From Chitinophagaceae bacterium (GTDB taxonomy: Bacteria; Bacteroidota; Bacteroidia; Chitinophagales; Chitinophagaceae), in contig JASLDA010000429.1 of the NCBI GenBank assembly GCA_030151745.1, positions 1 through 7,272 of the forward strand: DNA of 7,272 nucleotides, in the 5' to 3' direction. Position 1 is the stretch's first letter; each line of letters begins with the position of its first letter. Made by a program: the position numbers and the translations under genes. The notes beneath the pieces are model-generated. The model was not told the origin of the DNA. It saw only the letters and a list, made by a program, of their open reading frames with translations, and made no database searches. Shown here one piece after another: positions 1 to 5,304 of the stretch.

Positions 1-233
1 TTTGGGATCGCATCCGGGATAATACCATCGGCTGAGCCTGCCGGCTGTTTGACGATATGGGTATGACAAGGCCCGAACCTGAAACAAAACGGCAAAAACG
101 CGACGCGTAAAACATGTAGCCTATGACTACTTGTTAATAAATCGTGCTCAGGAAGTTTGTGCTTCCTGGAATCGCTGCCCTCGCTATCTTGCAATGCGGT
201 TCCGGCTCCGTGCCGGGACCGTTTTATATTTTT
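1..233. other. Upstream region of the GAF protein; no supported gene
   Basis: No convincing complete gene lies here. Plus-strand reading frames entering from the left edge close early: one ends in WDRIRDNTIG at a TGA at 33-35, another at a TGA at 64-66. Either could be the last codons of an upstream gene, but there is too little sequence to say. A weak Bacteroidetes-like promoter for the downstream gene can be drawn: TTG at 131-133, an 18-nt spacer, then GAAGTTTG at 152-159 (one mismatch to TAnnTTTG). It would start transcription near 166, downstream of the GTG at 144 and upstream of the ATG at 234. Confidence 0.35.
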
Positions 234-1421
234 ATGGACATCAATCGTGAATCTGATCGCCTCCGGAAGCTTTACCAGATGGAGGTGCTCGATACCCCTT
301 CGGAGCGGAATTTCGACGAGATCGTGCAGCTTGCCTCCCAGCTCACGAAAACGCCGATCTCGCTGATCACCCTGTTGGATACGGACCGCCAGTGGTTCAA
401 GGCAAAGGTGGGACTGGATGTGGACAGCTCCGACCGTCCCTCGGCGGTCTGCAACTATACGATCCAGGGCGATTCGCTGTTCGAGGTCGAAGACCTGCGC
501 GCAGACAAGCGTTTCGAGTCAAACGCCATGGTGAAGGGAGGGCCCAAGCTCCGCTACTATGCGGGCATGCCGCTGATCACTTCCGACGGATACAAGCTTG
601 GTGCGCTCTGCGTGCTGGACATAAAGACCCACACCCCGCTCAGTGCCGAGCAGAGCTTTGCCCTGGAGGTGCTGGCCCGGCAGGCGATGGCGCAGATCGA
701 GCTCCGGGTACGCAACCGCGAGCTAGCTGCTACGAAGGCGATCACCGACCGCATTGCCCGCATGGTGGGAGAGGAGTTTGCCGAGGGGCCGCAGCTGCTG
801 CGCCGCCTGCTGAAGGGCTTCGAGGGCGGGGACCTGAGCTGCGCCGATCTCGCAGGGGCCGTCCAGGACCTGAAGCAGCACCTTGAGCTGGGCGACGACG
901 CCTACAGCAAATTGCTGGATTGGAGCCGCCTGCAGATGGCCCTCAGCGGGGAAGGGCAGCGGGAGTGCCGTCTCAAGGACCTGCTCGGAGCCTGTGTCGG
1001 GGAGCTGGAGCCGGTCGTGAAGACAAAGCGCAATGCGATCCTGACCGAGCTGGGATCGGGTAGCGATACCGTGCCCGTTGCACCGGCCGCATTGCGCTTC
1101 ATCCTGCGCATCCTGCTGCATAACGCGAACAAGTACACGAGGGACGGGCGGATTACCGTACGCTATTTCACCACGCCCGGCAGCCTGAAGGCCTCGCCGC
1201 GGCAATACATCAGCGTCAGCGATACGGGGATGGGCATACCCGCAGACTGGCTGGACGGCTACAAGAACGGCGAAGGGCTGCCTGTCCGCGACGGCACGGA
1301 GGGGGAAAAGGGACATGGTCAGAGTCTCCTGCTGGTGCAGCAGGTGCTGTTCCAGATCGGTGCCAAGCTGCATATCGAAAGTGTCAGCAACGAGCACTTC
1401 ACCGCGATCGTCATTATCTAG
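234..1421 (+). CDS. GAF-domain protein with histidine-kinase-like ATPase domain and degenerate phosphoacceptor region
   Basis: A 395-residue cytoplasmic sensor-like protein with no membrane segment. Residues about 1-20 (…RLRKLYQMEVLDTPSE) are the usual lead-in to a GAF domain, which covers about 20-158 and probably binds a small ligand. A helical dimerisation-like segment follows (about 165-235, ending LLDWSRLQM), then a HATPase_c domain (about 245-395). The ATPase domain has an N-box-like LLHNANKYT (N297), a G1 box DTGMGIP (330-336) and a weakened G2 box GHGQSL (360-365) in place of GxGLGL. The helical segment has no HDLRxPL/HExxxP-type phosphoacceptor motif; its expected place, near IARMVGEEF (174-182), carries no histidine. 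Autophosphorylation is therefore doubtful, and the protein may be a pseudokinase or signal-binding partner. The ATG at 234 is preferred because the GAF lead-in begins there. The in-frame GTG at 144 would add 30 residues resembling a spurious lipoprotein signal. The stop overlaps the convergent membrane-protein gene. Confidence 0.85.
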   Translation: MDINRESDRLRKLYQMEVLDTPSERNFDEIVQLASQLTKTPISLITLLDTDRQWFKAKVGLDVDSSDRPSAVCNYTIQGDSLFEVEDLRADKRFESNAMVKGGPKLRYYAGMPLITSDGYKLGALCVLDIKTHTPLSAEQSFALEVLARQAMAQIELRVRNRELAATKAITDRIARMVGEEFAEGPQLLRRLLKGFEGGDLSCADLAGAVQDLKQHLELGDDAYSKLLDWSRLQMALSGEGQRECRLKDLLGACVGELEPVVKTKRNAILTELGSGSDTVPVAPAALRFILRILLHNANKYTRDGRITVRYFTTPGSLKASPRQYISVSDTGMGIPADWLDGYKNGEGLPVRDGTEGEKGHGQSLLLVQQVLFQIGAKLHIESVSNEHFTAIVII

Positions 1422-2446
1422 CCTGCCTGCGCTTCGGGATCCTGGCCCGGGATCGTATCCTTCCGGGTCACCTGCACCTCGGTGCCGTCCACGACTCTGT
1501 CGACACTGGCTTCCTTGCTCTGGACGGTGGCCTTCCCCGTTTCCACCTCGACCTGCTGCATCGTAACGGCGTATTTGCTGGGATGGATCGGGCTGCCGAA
1601 CTCGATGGCATATGCTTTCGTGAACTCGGCTCCGAAATAGAGAATGATGCTGGAATAGTACACCCACAGCAGGAGCACGACCAGGGAGCCGGCGGTGCCG
1701 TATGTGCTGCCGACATTGCTCTTGCTGATGTACAGGCCGATGCCGAATTTCCCGATCATGAAGAGGAGAGCGGTCACGACGGCTCCCGTTATCACGTCGC
1801 GCCATTTGATGTCGGCATCCGGCAGCACCTTGAAAATGACGCCGAAGATGAAGGTCGTAATGCCCAGCGTCAGTACCAGGTTGATGATATAGAACACGGT
1901 GACCGTGACATCCGGGTAGGCCGCCTGCAGCCTCGCGGACAGGGCTTCGATCAGGCCGGATATGGCCAGGGACACCAGCAGGATGAAGGCCATGCTTATG
2001 ATCACGGAGAACGACAGGAAGCGGTTCTGCAGCATTTTCAGCCAACCCCGTTTCGGCTTGGGCTTGAGCCCCCAGATGGAATTGATCGAGTCCTGGATCT
2101 CGCCGAATACGGAAGTCGCGCCCACCAGCAGCGTCACGAGTCCGACTATGGCGGCGACCCGGCTCTTGTTGCCCAGGCTGGCATTGCGTATGATCTCCTG
2201 CAGGGTGCTCGCGGTGTCTATTCCTACGAATTGGCGGAGCGTATCGTACACCTTGCCCTCGATCGCCTCCCGCCCCAGGAACAGGCCGCAGAGGGAAATG
2301 ATGAGCACCAGCATAGGACCCATGGAGAACACCGTGAAGTAGGCGAGGGAGCCGCTCAGCTTGGTGATCTTATCGTCCGAAAAGCCCTTGAAGGCGTTCT
2401 TCAGGACGATCCAAATCGCTTTCGCGGTGACTTTTTGCTTTTTCAT
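1418..2446 (-). CDS. YihY/virulence factor BrkB family inner-membrane protein
   Basis: 342 residues. The sequence fits the YihY/BrkB (UPF0761) family, often mislabelled ribonuclease BN; its biochemical role is unsettled, and transport or envelope functions have been suggested. Family-like features are an N-terminal amphipathic stretch with LSGSLAYFTVFSMGPML (30-46), VFGEIQDSINSIWG (113-126), and the late block TYGTAGSLVVLLLWVYYSSIILYFGAEFTKAYA (249-280 region), typical of the family's last helix. About six hydrophobic helices can be seen near residues 41-58, 98-115, 144-168, 184-207, 216-238 and 251-275. A hydrophilic, charged tail of about 60 residues follows (283-342). The length is normal to slightly long for the family because of this tail. 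The gene is convergent with the GAF protein and shares its stop bases. The terminator at 2503-2555 isolates it from the secreted-protein gene upstream, so it probably has its own promoter in 2447-2502, though no good -7 box is visible there. Confidence 0.93.
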   Translation of the reverse strand: MKKQKVTAKAIWIVLKNAFKGFSDDKITKLSGSLAYFTVFSMGPMLVLIISLCGLFLGREAIEGKVYDTLRQFVGIDTASTLQEIIRNASLGNKSRVAAIVGLVTLLVGATSVFGEIQDSINSIWGLKPKPKRGWLKMLQNRFLSFSVIISMAFILLVSLAISGLIEALSARLQAAYPDVTVTVFYIINLVLTLGITTFIFGVIFKVLPDADIKWRDVITGAVVTALLFMIGKFGIGLYISKSNVGSTYGTAGSLVVLLLWVYYSSIILYFGAEFTKAYAIEFGSPIHPSKYAVTMQQVEVETGKATVQSKEASVDRVVDGTEVQVTRKDTIPGQDPEAQAG

Positions 2447-2502
2447 GGCCGGGTTTTCCGGTTCCCAGAAAAAAACCTTTCCACCTGGACTGCATCTGCA
2501 GG

Positions 2503-2555
2503 AATAAAAAAGACAGCGCCGGTTATTCGCATTCGATCCGCGGAATAACCGGCGC
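2503..2555 (-). terminator. Intrinsic terminator of the secreted-protein gene
   Basis: A perfect 13-bp inverted repeat (GCGCCGGTTATTC at 2516-2528 and its complement at 2543-2555) flanks a 14-nt loop. On the minus strand the stem is followed by TGTCTTTTTTATT (2515-2503), a clear uridine run. It begins 19 nt past the stop of the minus-strand gene ending at 2574, and lies upstream of the membrane-protein gene, so it limits read-through between them. The plus-strand side has no T-run, so it works in one direction only. Confidence 0.88.
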
Positions 2556-2573
2556 TTATATCGCTGCGGGGGC

Positions 2574-3077
2574 TTAGCGCAGGGCTACTGTCTGGGCGTA
2601 GTGGGCGGACGCCTGGGGGCGGCTCAGGCCGATCTGGACGAGGTATTCGCCATCGCTCAGGCCGGCGGCGCGCAGGTCGATGATCAGCTCAAGCTGGCCG
2701 GGGGCGATATCCTGGCGCTCGAGGTGATAAGCCGTGGCCCCGTCCAGGGTGGTTACCACGACGGAGACATCGGATGTTGCGCTGAGGTTGAACGGCAGCT
2801 TAAGCACGCCTTCGCTGGGCTCATCGAAGAAATGACCGATCTCTGAACGGAGATTCACCGGGACGATCTCTTCGGTCCCGGCCGCTGCCGGCAGCGCCAG
2901 GGGCTGGCTCAGCGAGCCGCCGGGGCGGTAGATGCTGGCGTATTCCGGCTGGCGGGCCTGGGCGGATGTGACGCCGTAGCAGGCAAACATCGCAATCATG
3001 ACCAGCACCGTACGCCGGCACAGGGTCAGGAATTGCTCAACTTTGTTAACGGCCGGGGGGATAGGTACTGCTTTCAT
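2574..3077 (-). CDS. Small secreted beta-sandwich-like protein of unknown function
   Basis: 167 residues from the ATG at 3077. A Sec signal peptide is visible: two arginines (21-22), a hydrophobic stretch TVLVMIAMFACYGV (23-36), and likely cleavage after TSAQA (about residue 41). The mature part (about 126 residues) has alternating hydrophobic strands: VLKLPFNLS (91-99), DVSVVVTTLDG (103-113), GQLELIIDL (127-135) and LSDGEYLVQIGL (140-151). The last of these resembles the closing strands of DUF3244-like and type IX secretion sorting domains, but I cannot assign a family. No catalytic motif is seen. The start at 3077 is chosen because GAGGAG lies 4 nt upstream and a promoter-like sequence lies at 3111-3140. 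The same frame is open to an ATG at 3191, but that extension would lie upstream of the promoter and put the signal peptide in mid-protein. Confidence 0.75.
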   Translation of the reverse strand: MKAVPIPPAVNKVEQFLTLCRRTVLVMIAMFACYGVTSAQARQPEYASIYRPGGSLSQPLALPAAAGTEEIVPVNLRSEIGHFFDEPSEGVLKLPFNLSATSDVSVVVTTLDGATAYHLERQDIAPGQLELIIDLRAAGLSDGEYLVQIGLSRPQASAHYAQTVALR

Positions 3078-3110
3078 ATGGCTCCTCATATTCGTTCTCA
3101 AATCCCTTGC

Positions 3111-3140
3111 CAAAATCAGCGTGTTAAGACTGATTAACAA
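3111..3140 (-). promoter_or_regulatory. Bacteroidetes-type promoter for the secreted-protein gene
   Basis: On the minus strand, TTG (3140-3138) is followed by exactly 19 nt and then TGATTTTG (3118-3111), one mismatch from TAnnTTTG. Predicted transcription starts near 3105, giving a leader of about 28 nt before the ATG at 3077. It fits the preferred start and excludes the longer one. A second -7 box with a perfect match, TAATTTTG, lies at 3265-3258 on the same strand, but its nearest upstream TTG (3294-3292) is 26 nt away, too far for a good -33 element. Confidence 0.5.
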
Positions 3141-3191
3141 ACAGTACCGGGGCTCAAGCACCCGATTATGTATTTGCAGGGTCCGCGGCAA

Positions 3192-3614
3192 CAGCTTTCA
3201 GGGTTTGGTTATGCGGCTGTTATCAGATGCAAGATAACGTCGGGTTAGCCACCGAGCCAAAATTATTTTTAAAAAAACCTATGTGAGTCGCCAAACGGAT
3301 GCAATATAATGACTTGCATTTTTGTTAACGGGATCCGCAAGGCCGGAGTGTCTGATCTGAATCGAAAATTTAATGTATGGTAGGATGAATCCGATATTAT
3401 GTAAACACATATTGATTCTGATGGTCAGCGAGGCTGCAGGCTGCCGGCGTCTCCTTTAAGGTGAACCATACGGCAGGGAAACGAAGCAGCGCATATACAC
3501 GCTATGAGGTTCGATCTACCCAGATCCTGCGGTGATGCGCAAAGACCGGCCGGTGGTATGCAATTGGCGTAGTTCCGGTTAAGGTGCCGGCACAAACGGC
3601 CGCGCCGGATCATT
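3192..3614. other. Gene-poor spacer, partly AT-rich
   Basis: I see no protein-coding gene in this stretch; the short open frames have no family features. It includes an AT-rich patch (3259-3278, with a run of seven A after ATTATTTTTA), the perfect minus-strand -7 box TAATTTTG at 3265-3258, and a plus-strand near-match CATTTTTG at 3317-3324 with no TTG at a suitable distance. It separates the divergent secreted-protein gene from the small plus-strand ORF and probably holds promoters for both. Confidence 0.5.
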
Positions 3615-3845
3615 ATGAAAAGGAATAACAACGGGCGGTCCGGAGAAAGCAATGCCGGAGCCGGAATGAACGACAATTCCCATGAGACGCTGCGCAAAGG
3701 CGTCCGCAAGAATGCCAGCCACCCGGGCGATGCCGGCAACGCCGCCGGTATGCGCCACGAGGACCGGAAGGACGAAGGCGCATCCCCTAAGCAGGGCGGC
3801 AAGCCTGCTCAGGATAAGAGCCACCTGCAGCGGGGAAAGAAATAG
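3615..3845 (+). CDS. Small basic, disordered hypothetical protein
   Basis: 76 residues, not recognised. The composition is striking: rich in G, N, K, R, D and S, with only two L, one V and no I, F, Y, W or C. It cannot form a normal hydrophobic core and is probably intrinsically disordered. The segment LRKGVRKNASHPGDAGNAAG (26-45) and the later KQGGK (59-63) loosely recall glycine-rich stress proteins, but no repeat is regular enough to name a family. There is no signal peptide or membrane segment. No Shine-Dalgarno sequence precedes the ATG at 3615. An internal ATG at 3666 (M18) is an alternative start giving 59 residues. A terminator-like hairpin begins 30 nt past the stop, which supports a real transcription unit. 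Overlapping minus-strand frames look less protein-like. Confidence 0.5.
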   Translation: MKRNNNGRSGESNAGAGMNDNSHETLRKGVRKNASHPGDAGNAAGMRHEDRKDEGASPKQGGKPAQDKSHLQRGKK

Positions 3846-3896
3846 TCCGTATCCCGGCGGAAGAAAGATGAGCGCAGGGGCGCGGGTTTGGGGCAT

Positions 3897-3917
3897 TTAT
3901 CCACAGGCTGTGACAAA
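3897..3917 (+). promoter_or_regulatory. DnaA box (exact 9-mer) plus degenerate inverted copy
   Basis: TTATCCACA at 3897-3905 equals the classic high-affinity DnaA box. Three bases later, TGTGACAAA (3909-3917) is an inverted copy, TTTGTCACA, with one mismatch to the relaxed consensus TTWTNCACA. The pair lies about 45-60 bp upstream of the expected nrdBA transcription start, in the loop of the long hairpin. DnaA boxes upstream of nrdAB are known to regulate the operon in E. coli. A role here is inferred from position and exact sequence match; a chance match is possible. Confidence 0.45.
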
Positions 3918-3920
3918 GCT

Positions 3921-3955
3921 TTGGAAGAAGCCCTGAACCCGCGCCCCTACTTTTG
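3921..3955 (+). promoter_or_regulatory. nrdBAp: Promoter of the riboswitch-nrdBA unit
   Basis: TACTTTTG (3948-3955) matches the Bacteroidetes -7 element TAnnTTTG at every fixed position. The nearest TTG upstream is at 3921-3923, with a 24-nt spacer, longer than the usual 17-23, so the -33 assignment is weak. Transcription would start around 3960, right at the 5' strand of riboswitch stem P1 (3958). This fit between promoter and aptamer strengthens the call. The right arm of the upstream hairpin fills most of the spacer. Confidence 0.6.
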
Positions 3956-3957
3956 AA

Positions 3958-4188
3958 GCATCGCAAGGTTCGCGACCCGCAGCTTCGGCGGCGGTAGCGA
4001 TTAAAAGGGAAGTCCGGTGCAAGACCGGCGCTATCCCCGTAGCTGTGATTCCGCGGGCGCCTCCGGCGCATTCGCTTGCCGGCCATAAGCCACTGTTCCA
4101 GGAAAACGGGAAGGCGGCCGGTGCAAAGGAAGAGCCAGAAGACCTGCCCGGCGGTGCAATTAACGCTGAATGCTTTCGGAGGAAAAGC
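3958..4188 (+). promoter_or_regulatory. Cobalamin (B12) riboswitch
   Basis: The RNA leader binds adenosylcobalamin-type ligands and controls nrdBA. P1 forms between GCATCGC (3958-3964) and GCGGTGC (4151-4157), seven pairs including one G-U. The conserved core follows in order: AAAAGGGAAGTCCGGTGCAA (4003-4022), GCTATCCCCGTAGCTGT (4030-4046), GCCACTG (4089-4095), GGGAAGGC (4108-4115) and GAGCCAGAAGACCTGCC (4132-4148). A P5-like hairpin (GCGC 4057-4060 / GCGC 4066-4069) exposes CTCCG. A downstream P13-like hairpin (GCTTT 4172-4176 / AAAGC 4184-4188) exposes CGGAGGA, and CCTCCG (4060-4065) is fully complementary to CGGAGG (4177-4182): the L5-L13 kissing loop. There is no terminator-like T-run between it and nrdB, so control is more likely at translation or RNA stability than by intrinsic termination. 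About 91 nt separate P13 from the nrdB ATG. Confidence 0.97.
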
Positions 4189-4279
4189 GGGGCGGAGCCG
4201 GTATCGCGTCCCGCATGCCGTGCATCCCTCGTCGCCGCCGGATCGCAGGAAGCACCATCCTGGCTTCAACCACGCGACT

Positions 4280-5245
4280 ATGCAAGACGAGATTCTGCTG
4301 CAGGAAAACAAGGACCGCTTTGTCCTGCTGCCCATTAACTATCCCCGGGTCTGGGAGCTCTACAAGAAGCACGAAGCGTCGTTCTGGACGGCCGAGGAGA
4401 TCGATCTCAGCGGCGACCTGAAGGACTGGGCGGCGCTGAACGGCGGCGAGCGCCACTTCATCTCGCATGTGCTTGCATTCTTTGCCGCCAGCGACGGCAT
4501 CGTCAACGAAAACCTGGCGGTCAACTTCATGAGCGAGGTCCAGCTGCCGGAAGCCCGCTGCTTTTACGGTTTCCAGATCATGATGGAGAACATCCATTCC
4601 GAAACCTACGCGCTGCTGATCGATACCTATGTGAAGGACCCCGCCGAGAAGAACCGGCTTTTCCATGCGATCGACACCGTGCCTGCCGTAAAGAAGAAAG
4701 CGGAGTGGGCGCTGTGCTGGATCGGGCAGGGCAGCTTCGCGGAACGCCTGGTAGCCTTTGCCGCGGTGGAAGGCATCTTTTTCTCCGGCTCCTTCTGCTC
4801 CATCTTCTGGATGAAGAAGCGGGGCCTTATGCCGGGGCTCACCTTCAGCAACGAGCTGATCAGCCGCGACGAAGGCCTGCATTGCGAGTTTGCCTGCCTG
4901 CTGTACGGCATGCTGAAGAACCGGCTCGCGCAGGGGGAGGTCTATAATATCATCAGCGACGCGGTGCGCATTGAGAAAGAGTTCATCACCGAGGCCCTGC
5001 CGGTCGACCTGATCGGCATGAACGCGCGCCTGATGCAGCAGTACATCGAGTTCGTCGCCGACCGCTGGCTCGCGGAGCTTGGCTATGCAAAGCTCTACGG
5101 TGCGGCGAATCCTTTCGATTTCATGGAAATGATCTCCCTGCAGGGCAAGACCAATTTCTTCGAAAAGCGAGTGGGCGACTACCAGAAGGCCGGCGTGATG
5201 TCCGGGACGGAGACGCAGGGCTTTAGCCTGGATGAGGATTTTTGA
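4280..5245 (+). CDS. nrdB: Class Ia-type ribonucleoside-diphosphate reductase, beta subunit (R2)
   Basis: 321 residues. It houses the di-iron tyrosyl radical that starts reduction of ribonucleotides to deoxyribonucleotides in the alpha subunit. All expected residues can be seen, numbered from this start: metal ligands D72 (FFAASDGIVNENL), E103 and H106 (MMENIHSETY), E164 (AAVEGIFFSGSF), E198 and H201 (SRDEGLH); radical tyrosine Y110; radical-transfer W36 (SFWTAEE) and Y301 (VGDYQ); and a C-terminal tail ending FSLDEDF that docks on R1. The tyrosine and full ligand set argue against the class Ic (Phe) and metal-free class Ie types. The sequence is markedly closer to eukaryotic R2 than to E. 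coli NrdB, as I recall those families. The ATG at 4280 is chosen because homology begins at QDEILLQENKDRF. The frame is open back to 4076, but that runs through the riboswitch. No Shine-Dalgarno is evident. nrdA follows after 59 bp. Confidence 0.98.
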   Translation: MQDEILLQENKDRFVLLPINYPRVWELYKKHEASFWTAEEIDLSGDLKDWAALNGGERHFISHVLAFFAASDGIVNENLAVNFMSEVQLPEARCFYGFQIMMENIHSETYALLIDTYVKDPAEKNRLFHAIDTVPAVKKKAEWALCWIGQGSFAERLVAFAAVEGIFFSGSFCSIFWMKKRGLMPGLTFSNELISRDEGLHCEFACLLYGMLKNRLAQGEVYNIISDAVRIEKEFITEALPVDLIGMNARLMQQYIEFVADRWLAELGYAKLYGAANPFDFMEMISLQGKTNFFEKRVGDYQKAGVMSGTETQGFSLDEDF

Positions 5246-5304
5246 ATTTGCAATAGACAGTTTGCGGTTGGCGGCGGGGCTGACATTTTTCAACCATATT
5301 TTCA

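Larger units (their letters stand above)
3876..3955 (+). terminator. Long hairpin downstream of the small ORF, abutting the nrd promoter
   Basis: The arms 3876-3894 and 3930-3948 pair over 19 bp: 13 perfect pairs (AGGGGCGCGGGTT with its exact complement), two G-T wobbles, then four more pairs (GGGC/GCCC). The loop is 35 nt. ACTTTTG follows the right arm, so on the plus strand it can act as a modest intrinsic terminator for the small ORF. The minus side has no T-run. The last base of the right arm is also the first base of the -7 box TACTTTTG of the riboswitch promoter, so terminator and promoter are fused. An operator or cruciform role is an alternative. Confidence 0.55.

Noticed and set aside
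144..233. Lipoprotein-like N-terminus (LAILQCGSG) from the GTG at 144
   Set aside because: GAF proteins of this type start just before the RLRKLYQMEVLDTP block; the upstream segment has no good start context and probably lies partly upstream of the transcription start.
723..2045. Minus-strand open frame of 440 codons spanning the GAF gene and the membrane-protein gene
   Set aside because: It overlaps two recognisable genes in the wrong frame, and its product is low in complexity and unlike any protein family.
3042..3331. Direct repeat TTTGTTAACGG at 3042-3052 and 3321-3331
   Set aside because: Several 11-mer repeats are expected by chance in a window this size, and the flanks differ.
3840..3957. 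NrdR boxes upstream of nrdBA
   Set aside because: I looked for the ACACWATATATWGTGT-like palindrome pair usual for NrdR and found no acceptable match in the control region.
4076..4279. N-terminal extension of nrdB by 68 codons
   Set aside because: The extra codons run through the B12 riboswitch core and P13; R2 homology begins just after the ATG at 4280.
4170..4421. Upstream ORF starting in P13 and overlapping nrdB out of frame
   Set aside because: Its start lies in the riboswitch hairpin, the product is arginine-rich shadow sequence, and nothing suggests a regulated leader peptide.
5242..5264. Possible separate promoter for nrdA in the 59-bp gap (TTG then ACAGTTTG)
   Set aside because: The -7 box has two mismatches at the fixed TA positions and the spacer is too short; co-transcription with nrdB is simpler.
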